Origin: Strobilurus pachycystidiatus
Taxonomy: Eukaryota > Basidiomycota > Agaricomycetes > Agaricales > Physalacriaceae
Direction: 5' to 3'
Assembly: GCA_019915135.1 (NCBI GenBank)
Contig: JAHLMK010000002.1
Location: forward strand, 2,170,001-2,234,000
Length of the DNA: 64,000 bases
Made by a program: the position numbers and the translations under genes. The first letter of the stretch is position 1. Every line of letters starts with the position of its first letter. The notes beneath the pieces are model-generated. The model saw only the letters and a program-made list of their open reading frames with translations, had not been told where the DNA came from and made no database searches. Positions 10,722 to 22,473 of this stretch are shown here, piece by piece.

Positions 10722-12399
10722 ATGTTTCCAATCTGTTCATGGCCCTTGTTCTTTGTGGCGGCAGTCTGTTCTCCAGTCCTTGCCAGCTCTCGGATTGCTT
10801 CTGCATGGTATGCTGGGTGGCACGCGGACGACTTCCCGCTTTCGAAAGTCAGTTGGTCAAAATACACTCACCTCACCTATGCTTTCGCGTACGAGATCTA
10901 TCAGTTTGTTATATAGATTTACTCACTGATTGTCCACAGTACTCCAGCATCGGACGGAACAATCACGCTGGCAGATCCAGATCAAGCGTTCTTGCCCAAA
11001 TTTGTAGCTCAAGCCCACAAAAACGTAGGCTTCTCGACCGTCTCGCTTCGTTGATCTCTAAATCATATTGAAAACAGGGTGTCATTGCTAGTCTTTCTAT
11101 TGGAGGATGGGGAGGCTCGATCTATTATTCAACCAGCCTTGGTTCTCCCAAAAATCGCAGCGCCTTTGTGGACGAAGTCCTGGATCTAGTCTCTACATAT
11201 TCGCTCGATGGCGTCGACTTCGAGTAAGTCCAGAATTATGTGGATTACAGTTACGTTAACATCGTATAGCTGGGAGTTTCCAAATCATCAAGGTCTCGGT
11301 TGTAACGCCATCAACGCCAACGACAGCGCAAACTTCCTGGCATTCCTACAAGAACTTCGTAACCGTCCTACTGGGAAAAACCTTACGTTGTCTGCGGCGA
11401 CTTCGCTAAAGCCATTCAACGACTCTTCTAGCATCCCGATGACCAACGTGTCCGCATTCTCGGATGTCCTCGATTATATTGCCATCATGAATTACGATGT
11501 GCAATGGCAGTCCTCGCCGTCGCTCGGGGTGGGACCAAGTTCCCCACTTAACGACACTTGTGTTGAGCCGGTGAACAGACATGGCTCCGCGGTGTCGGCA
11601 GTGGATGCATGGAGTAGTGCGGGCATGCCGCATAATCAGATCGTGTTGGGCGTCGCGTCGTACGGCCATTCCTACCACGTGAACCAGTCATCCGCGTTCC
11701 AGCCTGACGCGCAGAGCCTGGTTGCCTATCCGGCGTATAATTCCTCTATCTATGTCAGAGGGGACAGATGGGATGGAGATGGGGGAGTCGACGCGTGTGG
11801 GGTCCAGCAGGGCCCGGGCGGCATCTTTACCTTCTGGGGCTTACAGGAAAAGGGATTTCTCAATTCCAATGGCTCTGCATCGCAAGGTATCGCCTACCGA
11901 TATGACGCCTGCAGTCAAACAGTCCGTCAATGTTTCTTTTATGTTATCGTTCTGTACGTTTACGCAGTCGTGCAGCCTTATGTGTACAATCCGCAAAGCG
12001 AGGTAATGGTTTCGTTTGATAATTTGGAGTCGTTCACAGCAAAGGTGCGTGTTGGCCTGACCCTCCGACGCGTCAACTAATGGTGTCGGTGCAGGGTAAA
12101 TTTATCAGCGAAAACGCGCTTGGAGGATTCGCAATGTGGGAGGCGGGCGGGGATAGAGATGATATGTTGTTGGACGCCATTCGTCAGTATCTACTCTGCA
12201 ATTCTCAGTTTCCTCTGACCTTTCATCAGTGACGGCCTCTACCACGAAAAGTTCAGTGGCTTCATCCGGTTCTGCTTCCGGATCTGCCGCATCATCGACA
12301 GAGACACCTCAGTCATCTTCCACAGCCCATCGACCTTTCCGACATACACTACCGGTGTTAGTTACGCTGCAGCTGCTTCTTCTTGCGCTACAAACGTAA
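10722..12399 (+). CDS. GH18 chitinase with probable GPI anchor
   Basis: Seven exons (10722-10888, 10940-11024, 11078-11223, 11270-11921, 11976-12044, 12095-12182, 12230-12399) give 458 residues. A signal peptide (FPICSWPLFFVAAVCSPVLA) is followed by the GH18 barrel: SAWYAGW, SLSIGGWGG, and the catalytic DGVDFDWEFP with the DxxDxDxE pattern. MNYDVQW, VLGVASYGHSY and GFAMWEAGGD follow. The GH18 catalytic Glu is present, so it should hydrolyse chitin by substrate assistance. After the barrel comes a Ser/Thr-rich linker, then a basic residue and a hydrophobic end (LPVLVTLQLLLLALQT), the layout of a GPI attachment signal. This suggests a cell-surface enzyme used in wall remodelling. The start at 10722 is the first ATG that gives the signal peptide. 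Confidence 0.92.
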
Positions 12400-13396
12400 A
12401 CCGTATACCAACCGTACCTCGGAGAAATTGGCATGCATTGACATTGCTGCTTCACATCTGCATACAATGACATGGTGTTTCCCATACAATTCCAACATGC
12501 TCCTAACGCGTGTCTCGACGCGTGGACATAAATCAGACGGTGGTTACAATCAATCGTGTCATTCACATGGTACCAAGCTTGGACTGCGCAAAGCGATGGG
12601 GCGTGCGCCACATTCTCAAAGCGTAAGTACAATGAACGGAAAACAGGTTGACCCTCCTTTATCGGATCAACAAACTCGAATGAACGGTACCGACATCGAT
12701 CAGTGGCATTGTTCCCACTTCGGTACTTTTGGGAAGGACCACAGTGACGCTCGTGCAGGCTGGTGCTTCGGACAATGGAGAGAGTCGCGCGCTGACCCTG
12801 AAAGCCCACGGCACGGAGTTGGTTTCCGCCTCGAGGCAGATCAAAATTAAGATAGTTCAGATGTGCCTGGCATAAGACAACAGTGAGATGATGAAACGTC
12901 TTCCGATGACATTGGCCTTGACACGGTGCTCTAGGAAAAAGCAGCGTGTGTAGTCGCCGCAGTTTCAAGAACGCGATGCAAAGCGAGGCAGCCTCGTTGA
13001 GAGATCGCGACCCAGCCGCCCGAAACCGATCTTCCATTCTTGGGTCCTGATTCCCCTCCATTCTCCGTGATATATGTCAAATTGCGCATTGACTCGACAA
13101 TCGTCCGCACTTGCTGCACATTGCAGCCATCGTCCGAAGACGGCATGTTCCGAATACAGTCCCCATTGGACTTGCCTGTTTTAGGGCATCCTTTGTACTC
13201 CGGGGTGTGAACGGTGCTGGAATGCTGGTTTATCCATTGTTCGACCCCGGTATGCACTGAGCCTCAGGCCACACCCCTAGCAAGATGCTGATATATAAGA
13301 ACGGAGCGCCAGTGCATCCTCAATGCTTCATTCCTCCTCCGATCGACGTACGCTCCATTCCCTTGACCTCTGTTCTCTCGTCCACACCTCCGACAG
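12400..13396. other. Intergenic; weak minus-strand reading frames
   Basis: About 1 kb with no confident gene. A minus-strand frame (13257-12931) has protein-like composition with several Cys (GCPKTGKSNGDCIRNMP) but lacks an ATG at its beginning. A long antisense frame at 13061-12309 overlaps the chitinase 3' end. Either could belong to a small spliced gene, but no domain supports this. Confidence 0.35.
13291..13298 (+). promoter_or_regulatory. TATA-like box
   Basis: The sequence ATATATAA lies about 100 bp before the ATG at 13397. It is nearly palindromic and could serve either strand. Confidence 0.35.
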
Positions 13397-13609
13397 ATGA
13401 GCAAAGATCCCGCCGACCCTCCCGGTCGAAAGCGCGACAACAGCCCACCAAGTCCCCTGCCCAGTCCTAAATTGTCGCCCGCCCAAGCAATATCGGAGGC
13501 ATGGAAGCGAGAGTCGGCGGAGAACAAAGAGCGGTGGAGGCAGCTGCAGGAGGAAACTAAACGGCAATACACGAACCCGCACAGAAGGAGCCGTAGACCC
13601 AAGCTATGA
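13397..13609 (+). CDS. Small basic protein resembling part of an HMG box
   Basis: A 70-residue frame with a Pro/Ser-rich start and a basic helical half (AISEAWKRESAENKERWRQL, then a tail RRSRRPKL). This order resembles helices 2-3 and the basic tail of a fungal HMG box (consensus W..E....K..W...A..EK..Y), but helix 1 is missing. It may be a decayed or truncated HMG gene, a small nuclear protein, or chance. A TATA-like box lies upstream. It is convergent with the C2H2 gene, with 168 bp between stops. Confidence 0.35.
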   Translation: MSKDPADPPGRKRDNSPPSPLPSPKLSPAQAISEAWKRESAENKERWRQLQEETKRQYTNPHRRSRRPKL

Positions 13610-13777
13610 CAGGGCGTGTGAGCCGCGCTGGGTACGTCCTCGAGAGCCTTCCCCGACCAGACGCGTCAATCCTTCTTCGTAGACGTTGATGACTTTCTTG
13701 TGCTGCTGCGAAACGGACAGTTGTTGTATTATCTATTCTTCGTTTATTCAGTAAAACAATTACTTACCTGCCACGGT

Positions 13778-15718
13778 TCATTTGGTTCCGGATCCTGTAA
13801 CGCCTGGAATCCAAACGGATTCCATCTCTTCTCCGTCGTCCTCGTCATATTCGGCGTCTTCGAGGAACTCTTCCTGCTCTTCCCGTGCAGCTTCTGCCTC
13901 GGCGAGAACTTGAGCAGCCAGTGCGGCGCCGGCGATGGCCTGCTGTAAACGCTGCGCCTGTTCGTTGGAAAGTCCATACTCAACGATCGTTAACGACGAA
14001 GCCTGTACTGGAATTGAAGCAATTGTTGACGCAGAAGCAGAGCCGTTTGTTGTGGCGGTTTCCGCGGAAGGCTTTTCTGCGAGAGGCTTTTCTGCGGAAG
14101 GCTTCTCAGTCGGAGGTTTCTCTGCAGACGCAGAAGACTTTTCCGAAGCCTCGTTTTTCTTCGAGGCTTCTGCTGAGCCTGGAGCTGGCTCCGGTTGGTT
14201 GAGAATCTGGGCGCTGGCGATGACACTGGCCAACGTGGCCTGAGAGGCGGACGCATCAGCCGCTGGAGGAGAGGTAGGTCCCGTGCTCGTCGCGAGTGCA
14301 TTGGACACTCGACTCTGTAATATGGGGTGGAGAGTCAACACAGTAGTTTGCAGACCCGACAGCATGGACGGGCTGATCTCCCCTTCCTCGATGTCCGTGA
14401 TACCGCCAGAGGCCACACTGACGGCGATGCCGTTCCACATCTTGGCACGCTTCTCCTCCCTTTCCTCAACCTCGTCGTTGACAACCTCGATGACCTGCCC
14501 CGCCACGCATGCCTCGCCTCTCGGCCCGTGATTTTTGCTGAGGTTTTTGTGACGCTTGATCGCGTCCCTCCTAGAAAACATCTTGTCGCACCCGGAGCAC
14601 TTCCAGGCCTTCTTGTCATGGAGCTTTATATGGCGTTTGAGGTCGTGATTCCGAACGAAGGAGGCTGGGCAACTCTTGCAGTGGTAGGGGCGTTCGACAG
14701 CATGAGCACGTTGGTGATTGCGTAGACTGTACAGACGAGAAAATGTCTTCTGACAACCGCCAATGAGGCAGGGATATACGGCGGTCGCGATATCATTCAA
14801 CTGGGGAGTATGAGGAATGGATGACGGTGGCTGAGACTGTCCGATGCTGATGCCAGTGAGCACACCAATGACCTGGATAAGACCTCCAATTTCTTGGAGG
14901 GCGTTCATGCCAAGGCCGGCGCGAGGGGAGGAGGTAACGGCGAAGAGGAACACTCGATGGAGTTGTATTTGGATGCTCTGAACGAGAGCAGGATCGAGGG
15001 GATGTCCGGAAGATGAGGCCAGCGCATGGCTGACGACACCAACAGCTTCCATCAGTTGAGAATTCAGCTCGAAGTGCTGGGCGTATGTCCGTTTGTGCTG
15101 CTTGGACATTACGCCCTCGTCCTGATCACGTTTACGCTTTCCTTTATCAAGTTGGATGGAAGACGCGTTGGAAAGCCGCAGGTTCCCAAAGAGACTGTCC
15201 GTCCGAGCGAGGGCGACCACCGACTGGTGTAACGGCATCGCGATCTCTTTGGGTACCCGGCCCGAAGAGACAGAGGAAGTGATGACGTTGAAGACACTGG
15301 CACCGCCCATGTCTGGAATGATAGAGGACTCCAGAGTCGAGCGAGCAAGAGTATCGCTTTCGAGGAACGTGAGGATATTCTTCATGGTAGCAATGATGTC
15401 CAGTTCCTGCTTTGAGCTTTCAGAATCAGGTTGGACGGGGGGAGGCGGCGGCGGCGATGGGGATGGAGATGGCAGCGCGGGCGGGGGAGCATCTGACACG
15501 GGTACGGGTACGGGGGCGGCTGGGGCGGGCGGGCCAGCAGCAGCCTGAGCGGCGTTCACCCGACTGATGTCTGCAAGTAGTTCTGCACGGAGGCGCTGGG
15601 CCATGCGCTCTGCCTCGGCAGCGATGTCGTCGTCGTCGTCGTCATCCTCCTCATCCTCGTCCCACTCTCCGTCCTCCTCTTCGGGGTACGCGACGTCGGC
15701 GGGGGCGCTTTCCGACAT
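13778..15718 (-). CDS. C2H2 zinc-finger transcription factor (Crz1-like finger trio)
   Basis: Single exon of 646 residues. The N-terminus is strongly acidic (runs of Asp/Glu at residues 13-31), followed by a Pro/Ala-rich stretch. Three C2H2 fingers lie near residues 314-400: YPCLIGGCQKTFSRLYSLRN, YHCKSCPASFVRNHDLKRH and WKCSGCDKMFSRRDAIKRHK. Finger 1 has a C-x4-C spacing and finger 3 an extended H-x6-H. The FSRLYSLRNH / RNHDLKRH / FSRRDAIKRH series resembles that of calcineurin-responsive Crz1-type factors, but I cannot assign orthology. A basic KGKRKRDQDE segment could be a nuclear signal. The C-terminal part carries short EKP[S/P/L]xE repeats near residues 540-560 and an acidic tail. It is divergent from the YMC1-type carrier gene, with 173 bp between starts. 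Confidence 0.85.
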   Translation of the reverse strand: MSESAPADVAYPEEEDGEWDEDEEDDDDDDDIAAEAERMAQRLRAELLADISRVNAAQAAAGPPAPAAPVPVPVSDAPPPALPSPSPSPPPPPPVQPDSESSKQELDIIATMKNILTFLESDTLARSTLESSIIPDMGGASVFNVITSSVSSGRVPKEIAMPLHQSVVALARTDSLFGNLRLSNASSIQLDKGKRKRDQDEGVMSKQHKRTYAQHFELNSQLMEAVGVVSHALASSSGHPLDPALVQSIQIQLHRVFLFAVTSSPRAGLGMNALQEIGGLIQVIGVLTGISIGQSQPPSSIPHTPQLNDIATAVYPCLIGGCQKTFSRLYSLRNHQRAHAVERPYHCKSCPASFVRNHDLKRHIKLHDKKAWKCSGCDKMFSRRDAIKRHKNLSKNHGPRGEACVAGQVIEVVNDEVEEREEKRAKMWNGIAVSVASGGITDIEEGEISPSMLSGLQTTVLTLHPILQSRVSNALATSTGPTSPPAADASASQATLASVIASAQILNQPEPAPGSAEASKKNEASEKSSASAEKPPTEKPSAEKPLAEKPSAETATTNGSASASTIASIPVQASSLTIVEYGLSNEQAQRLQQAIAGAALAAQVLAEAEAAREEQEEFLEDAEYDEDDGEEMESVWIPGVTGSGTK

Positions 15719-15891
15719 GCGGTGGTCAGAGATTTATTTTACGACCAATTTCGGAAAGTGATCGCCTGAACGTGGCTTCAATCTTATCAAGGTTGTTTGT
15801 CCTAGTGTATGCCGCGATTTGCTTTTTTGATAAAAGCAGCAATGAAATTGTCTTCCGCCTCGACCGGTCCTGCTCAATCGCCCACGATACA

Positions 15892-17115
15892 ATGTCGTTG
15901 AAGACAATCAAGGATTTGACGGCCGGAACGGCGGGAGGTGTCTGCCAGGTGTGTACTTTCTTCAATTACAAGTATCATTGTTCATTATGACTAGGTTCTC
16001 GTCGGACAACCGTTTGATATTGTCAAAGTTGTGAGTAGCCTCTCACTTTGGGTAACCGTGAACTGACGATTTGGAATGCTTCTTTAAGCGCATGCAAACG
16101 GCCCCCAAAGGCACATACAATGGCATGTTACACTGCGCAGGCGGCATACTGAAGAATGAGGGTCCTTTGGCATTCTACAAGGTGCGTCGTGACAATGCGT
16201 CGTCGAAGTCAGAAACTCAAATGCATTCCAGGGTACCCTTACTCCTTTGCTGGGCATCGGTGTCTGCGTGTCGATCCAGTTCGGAGTCATCGAATGGATG
16301 AAGAGGTTCTACGCGGAACAGAACCTCAGGAATGGCCTTGGCGGCCCGTCAGGAATGAATCTATCCGGTACGCAGCTCGTCGTAGCTGGTGTTGCTGCCG
16401 GACTGGCCAACGGTGTCGTCTCGGGACCCGTAGAGCATATCCGTATACGTGCGTCCCTTAGGCCCTCCCTTTCCTTCTCAAATATTCAACAATGCTGCTT
16501 CTATCAGGCCTACAAACCCAGTCAGCGAAGAACCCCGTATACGCCGGCCCCTACGACGCGATAAAGAAGATCTTCTCCGCGCATGGCATCCAAGGAATCT
16601 ACAAAGGGCAGGCGGTCACCCTCCTTCGAGAGGCGAGCGGCTACGGCGTCTACTTCCTCGCATACGAAAAGCTCGTGCAGCGCGAAATGGCTTTGAAGGG
16701 CATCCGACGAGACGAGATCAGCCCAACGAACGCAGTACTCTACGGCGCAGCCGCAGGATACGCGGTACGTACTGTTTCCCCCCTACGCTACCACAACACC
16801 CGTCCTGACGCGTTGATAGCTCTGGGCCGTCATCTATCCCATCGATATGATCAAATCGCGCATGCAAACTGACGGCTTCTCGCCCTCCACTGGCCAAAAG
16901 TACTCATCGACGTGGAATTGTGTGAAGACAGTCTGGCGCACTGAGGGAATTAGAGCTTTCACCCGCGGTCTCGGCCCCACGCTTATCAGGTACTTGATCA
17001 TGCAGCGTATAGCCCTCATATTCGCCTAACTAGGTCATCTAGGTCACCTTTCGCCAACGGCGCCACCTTCCTCGGTTTCGAGATGGCCAACCGCGTCCTC
17101 AACCCATCACCATAG
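15892..17115 (+). CDS. YMC1: Mitochondrial carrier of the YMC1/YMC2 type
   Basis: Seven exons (15892-15948, 15995-16030, 16089-16181, 16232-16448, 16508-16764, 16820-16989, 17043-17115) give 300 residues, the normal carrier length. Three repeats carry the Px[D/E]xx[K/R]x[K/R] signature: QPFDIVKVRMQT, GPVEHIRIRLQTQ and YPIDMIKSRMQT. The pairing of VLVGQPFD with PVEHIRIRLQTQ and LGPTLIRSPFANGATFLGFE is characteristic of the yeast Ymc1/Ymc2 branch, which is linked to mitochondrial glycine/glutamate and oleate metabolism. It should sit in the inner membrane. The ATG at 15892 is the first in frame. The exact substrate cannot be read from the sequence. Confidence 0.88.
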
Positions 17116-17247
17116 AGATAGACAGAAATTATACCCTATTTAATGCTCTACCGTCTGCTACATATACAGTCTAATCATCCATTTCAAGACTGTACTATCC
17201 ATACAACAATGACATAGATACATAGAACACACACAAAAATTGTCCTC

Positions 17248-20200
17248 TCAAGAAGAGCCATAATAGGAATAGTCTACGTTGTGATGATTGTTGAAGCCGG
17301 CAGCGTCACTAAGTGGTATGAGATGCTTTAATCTCAGGATAGCTTCATGGATTAGATGAGGACTCACTTTGCTGGCTGCGTCGTCTCCCACATGTAGTCG
17401 GCGGGGGGTACCATCGTGTACCCGTCAACCTGTGACTCAGGCTGCGCTTCAGAACCAGGAGGGTATTCTGGTATAGACGGCGGATATGTATAACCAGTGT
17501 AAACGTTGAGGTGCTCGGTTCCCTGGGTCACCGTCTGGCTCTGGTAATACATTCCGTATTGGGGATACACAGGAGTGGCGTCATAGCTTGTTTCCGATTG
17601 CTGAAATTGTTCGGGCTGCTGTTGTGGTTGTTGTTGTTGCGGTGGTGGTGGCGGTGGAGGTGGTGGAGGTGGTCGCGGTGGTCGCTGTTGTGGAGGCGGC
17701 GGAGCTGGTGCTGGTGGTACACTGTACTGCGCATACGGCTGCACCGATTCGGTAGAATACCCTCGAGCGCGTTGAGGGCGTGGCTGCGGCGCAAACACCG
17801 GCGATATAGACGACGACTTCTCAGATATCGTTGTATGCTCCTGTTTCTGGTACTCTAGCGCAGGCTTGGTTGGCGATGCTGCTCTCGGGGAAGTGTCGTC
17901 GGTCATGAGGCCAGTAAGGATATCCCTGACGCAGAATATGAGGGTTGAACGCACAGGTCACTCCGCAGAAAACCTTACCAAAAGATAAACGCTGGAGGCG
18001 CATTCCTGATCGGCAATTAGATACAAGGTTGGGGCATATCGAGGTATTACATACGGTCGCTTCTGACATCGCTTGAACATGTCGAGGCAGACTTGAACGC
18101 CTTTCATTTCTTGAGTCGCGCTAGGGAGAATTTCCCCGGGTGGTATACTCCAAGCGCGCAGCAGAAGTATCATAGCAGCCGGGTAGAGATATGACTACGA
18201 ACTGTTTGTTAGCGAAACAAGACCGAGCGAACAGAGTACTCACAATGATATGCATGTGCTCAACATAGCCTCTGTACTTTTGCGACTCGACAACCCGCAT
18301 AGCCGAGAGGGCAGCGTTCGAGCATATCGCAAAGGACGGCAAAACAGTTTGTTTCTGGTCAGGCCCAGGAATGTACGGACGATGCACCTGTATCTGCACG
18401 TAATACATTGTGATGTGAAGGAAAGCAGCGTGTCGGAATTGTTGCTCGTCTCGGCGGCGTGGATCCCAGCGCACTAATGAGCGAATAAATTGATGACGCC
18501 GGAGGATGAAAATCCGGTTGACGTACGATGATCTGGAAGCGCTGCCTGCCATTCATTGAGGGCAGAGTCGAATCCGGCTAGTATCTGTGGCTCAGGCAAA
18601 CGGTGTCCAATGAACACATGTAGTGGACGCCGCACTGCGTACTAGATTCCTGTCAGCAGATACCGGGGGAATCTACACACACTTACCAGTACGCGAAGTA
18701 CGTATGACAGGACATTCATGAGTTTCAGCAGCTGCACGAAAAAGGTGATTGAGGATGGTCGGTCGGCCGGCTGAACAAAGTCCTGGTCCCAATACTCATC
18801 ATCGCACTCTATCGGGTACTCTATATCGAAGCTTGTGTGCTTTCTAAGCTGATCGATGATTGAGAAAGAACGGGCTCGTACGTTTCATGATTCATCGTAG
18901 GCTGGTGTCCAAAAATTGAGGCGTAAGAAATATCCAGGAACATCAGAACCCTGTAGGAACACGTCGCTCAGTTGAGACAGCTACGCCACAGAAAGATATA
19001 TACCAGACAACGCGCTTCCACATCTCGTCATGCGGATTTCGGGGATTTGGACTGCGCATGTGCATACCGGCGTCTTGAACCAGGCGAAACGCGGTACCCA
19101 AGTAAATCCACATGGTCCTAGCTGTCGGGATATGCTGATGGTAGATGATATACAACTAAATTTTTCCCGTTCAGCCAACTTCTGCAGGATCGCAAGGAGC
19201 TGAGGGTACACTCACACAAAACATCTGCATTTCCGCCAGAGACACGGGACCATCTGGCGGTGCAGGAAGAACTATCTGATCAAAGTAGGGCCACCCAGCC
19301 ATGTCAACGCCCTCAACAAAGACCCGAGGATCATCGACCCAACGAGCTCCCAGGGCGCAGACCATGAGGACAGTACCGGCGAACATCTCGTCATGAAGAT
19401 GTATGTGGTCCGCAACTGCTCGTTCAAACGTTGGACGATGCAGAAGGGGAAGGTAGATGTTTTCATGTTCAAAGTATGCTTCGATAAGAGCTTGCAGTAA
19501 ATCCTCGTCGGGAAATTCGTATGCTTGAGGAGGGTAACGGGCTCTCGGGTTATACCACGGCCGTGCGGCCCAGTGCTCACCCTGCTTCACGGAGAAGGAG
19601 GGATTCAAAGCTGGCCGCTTCCCGAGATAATGCGCCCTTTGTGCGGTCACAGCCTGGATTAAAAACAAAGCACTAGGGCAGATCAGAGGAGATGCCGAGG
19701 AAAGGTGGATCAGTGCACGAACTTGGATTTGCCAAAGTAGCGTTGTCTTTGGGGAGCGAAGTTCAATGTGCGGTTGACTGCCTGGCTGAGGAAGATAGAG
19801 GTCATGTCGTCCTCGGTGGGCTGTGAGGTTTCTTCAACGGCGAGGTCGTCGTCATCCAGCTCCTGGTCAATGTCGACATCCGGAAGTAGCTGAAGTGATA
19901 CTGTCAGAGTCGGTATTGGATGAAGGGGCCTGAAGCTCGCCTTCTTGACAAGATGTGTAAGCTTTTGCAGACGGCGCTCCAAGCTTTCGACGTATCTGTA
20001 TGCCGATCAATAGATTCCCCGAGGATGAGGACAGCATAATGACCCTTTCGCTGTTCCAAGATTCTGAGCAGTCAGTCAGCCCCGTTGGAACTCGGAAACG
20101 CCGCTATGAACGGCACCTTGAGCACGTCAACGTGGGTACAGTGCACGCGCGAGTTCAGACAATTTGTGCATTGATTTCCGGGCATTTCGACGCCATCGCC

Positions 20201-20434
20201 TAGTCCGAAATAAGCGGTGACACGATCGGGGCAACAAGTTGAACGCACAGCGAACTACAAAGCATCCGCCTCGTTAATCAACGAGCAGCGCAATAACGCC
20301 CGATACAAACTTTTCTTTCTCTTGCACTGGGGCCGAGATGAGACGGGTCCCAGCGAAAGAGCGACACTCACCATGTCACAAGCGCGTGTGAGGCGGCGCC
20401 TCTTGGATGAGGATCGGTCTGGGCGGGATGCCAT
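17248..20434 (-). CDS. Zn2Cys6 transcription factor A (fungal_trans domain)
   Basis: About 17 exons give 791 residues in phase. The Zn2Cys6 cluster is complete: RACDMCKRKKIRC, then MPGNQCTNCLNSRVHCTHV. A linker NLGTAKGYVESLERRLQKL leads into a coiled coil. The middle homology region includes YLPLLHRPTFERAV, LMVCALGARWVDD, PIECDDEYWD and AAFLHITMYYVQIQVHRPYI. The C-terminus is rich in Gln and a long poly-Pro run (about 17640-17710) and ends NNHHNVDYSYYGSS. Two splice features are odd. The codons for I-R-C depend on a 6-nt exon (20254-20249), and an intron at 19940-19890 begins with GC instead of GT. That 51-nt intron is open in frame, so retention would also give a protein. Exon sizes 83, 20, 55 and 152 nt are the same in regulators B and C. 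Confidence 0.85.
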
Positions 20435-22473
20435 TGGAGCGTGTCGGGAGCGTGGATACCAAGCGAGCGAGCGTGATAGGCGTAATGGGATCGTGGCGGG
20501 GCAGAAGAGAGGATGCTACATGCCCAAAATCGTTAGAAGCCAGTCGGAAGCCAGCCGTCAAAGTCAGGTTCGGACCACGGACCGGGCGAGGCTTAAGCTT
20601 GATTGCTTACTTGATGCTGGTGACTTCGCCAAGATTGTGGGCTCAACAGCGCTCAGCGGCTGCAGCGATGGCGCGTTCAAGCAATGCGAGCAAGTCGTAT
20701 GTTCTGTCCGAAGTGATAGGAAGACACAGGAGACACATCATTAGCCCACGGTTGTGAACAGTTGAAGTCATCAAATTGATGTGACGCATGATTATACCAT
20801 AACCTAATCCGTTTTGCGAGAGCAAGACGAGCTCGAAAACACATGCAGAGCGCTATTCTGCACCAATATCGGCAAGGAGAAAACAGCGCTACGAACGTCA
20901 AAATCATCCAATCTCACTCAATCAGTGATTGTTATCATCAACGGTCCAATGTCAGTAAGTAATACCGTATACGTACAATGTGTATCCACGCTCACAGACT
21001 TAGCCGAGAGTCTCGAGATTGAAAAGACTAGAGGAAATGTATTACTTAGACTCAACCGGTTTCCGACAGGATTACCGAACTGTACTTCGATGTGGAATGC
21101 ATCCTAGTCCTGTGCCATGGCGAGCTTCGTGACCAGGCTTGATCTCCAGACAGTTTATACAGATTACTATGTATATCAGTCGCCGGAATGGTCAACAGGG
21201 CCTTCTTTGATGCCCGCGCGAAGGTGCAGAGTGGACACACTGACGGTTCTCAGGCAATGATACAGAGTAAACACAGCTCTCAGGCCAAGTGATCAGCTGG
21301 TAAGCGACGAAACGAAGGTGCTGCAGCCCACGTTGTACCCAGATAGCGTCCGGGATGGCTGATGCGAGTCCCAAAGATGCCACGGAAAAATGGGATTTGG
21401 TGCCAATCCATACTCGCAGCCTGTGAGCCCTCCAGAGCGAGAGCCAGAAACAAGTTGTCTCTGAAACTGACAGATACGAGTGCAAGTATCGAAGCACGGA
21501 TGTTCTACCCAAGAAGAAGTAAAGTTGACATACAAGATAGCGGCTAAGACTCGGCGAGATGTGGGGACGCCTGAGAAAACGTGAAGTGAAATCCATTTGA
21601 GGTCCAGGTCACTTAGCTAAGCCTTGTCGCATGTGGAGGCGTCGCATCAGCTGAGAAAACATTGTGACGCCACACCTGAAATATGTCGCTAGCCGAGTGT
21701 CAAGCGCATAACGATGGGGAAATCGCGTAGCATTGTGGCGCGGATTGACGTGTTTGACGTTTGTGCGCAGACTGAGATGTGAAGCAGGTTGTGCAAGTCA
21801 ATAAAAGCCGACTGTCCGTGAGTATGTCACTTAAGTACGTTGTGTCTTTTGAACAGTTCCTGACACTTTCCTGACGGAGACCGGGAGACGGGACGATGAA
21901 GCCGAGTCAGCAGGTGCAGGAAGGTGCAGGTCTCTTCGCAACCCGAAGGATTTTGAGTGGCGCAGAACCAAAACCAGGTGAAACCCGAGTCACCGCAGTC
22001 TGCAGACGTGAAGACGCGTCCTGATGCGCGTCTTCAGAGAAAAGTCTTGGAAAACTCCAAATTGAAATTCTCAAACGGGGTGTGTTGCGCAAGTTTGGCA
22101 AGCACTTCCACATTCTGAACAACGTGACTCTAAACTTCGCCGCCTTGCCTGCGTCCGACTCGTTTGTCTCGTACCCCCACACAGATTTTCTTGCTCTGCC
22201 GGGTTCAATCGCAGGACTGAACATTAGAATTGCGTCTTGGCACTCACACACCCGAAGACCACCGTCACACTGGCCCAAGCACGACAATAAGCGCCGCCAA
22301 ACGCCCGGGCCACTCGCGTTGCTTTGACCAGACTTTGTCTTGAACAAAGCGCGTCAATTTCCAAATCCAGCATCCTCGACTTCTTCATTGTTCTCTCCCT
22401 CCTATAAAGAGACCATCGTCGCTTCCCTCTCATACACCACCACACAACTATCCACCTCCCGCCAATTTGCACC
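20435..22473. other. Divergent intergenic region, 2 kb
   Basis: Between the starts of Zn2Cys6 regulator A and the checkpoint kinase. Several short frames occur on both strands without domains. I see no gene. Confidence 0.55.
22403..22409 (+). promoter_or_regulatory. TATA box of the FHA-kinase gene
   Basis: TATAAAG preceded by a pyrimidine-rich stretch and located 64 bp before the ATG at 22474. Confidence 0.5.

Noticed and set aside
12309..13061. Long minus-strand frame of 250 codons
   Set aside because: It overlaps the chitinase 3' exon, has no domain and shows mixed composition; most likely an antisense shadow.
20217..20744. Plus-strand frame of 175 codons over the start of regulator A
   Set aside because: It is antisense to the Zn2Cys6 exons and has no recognisable content.
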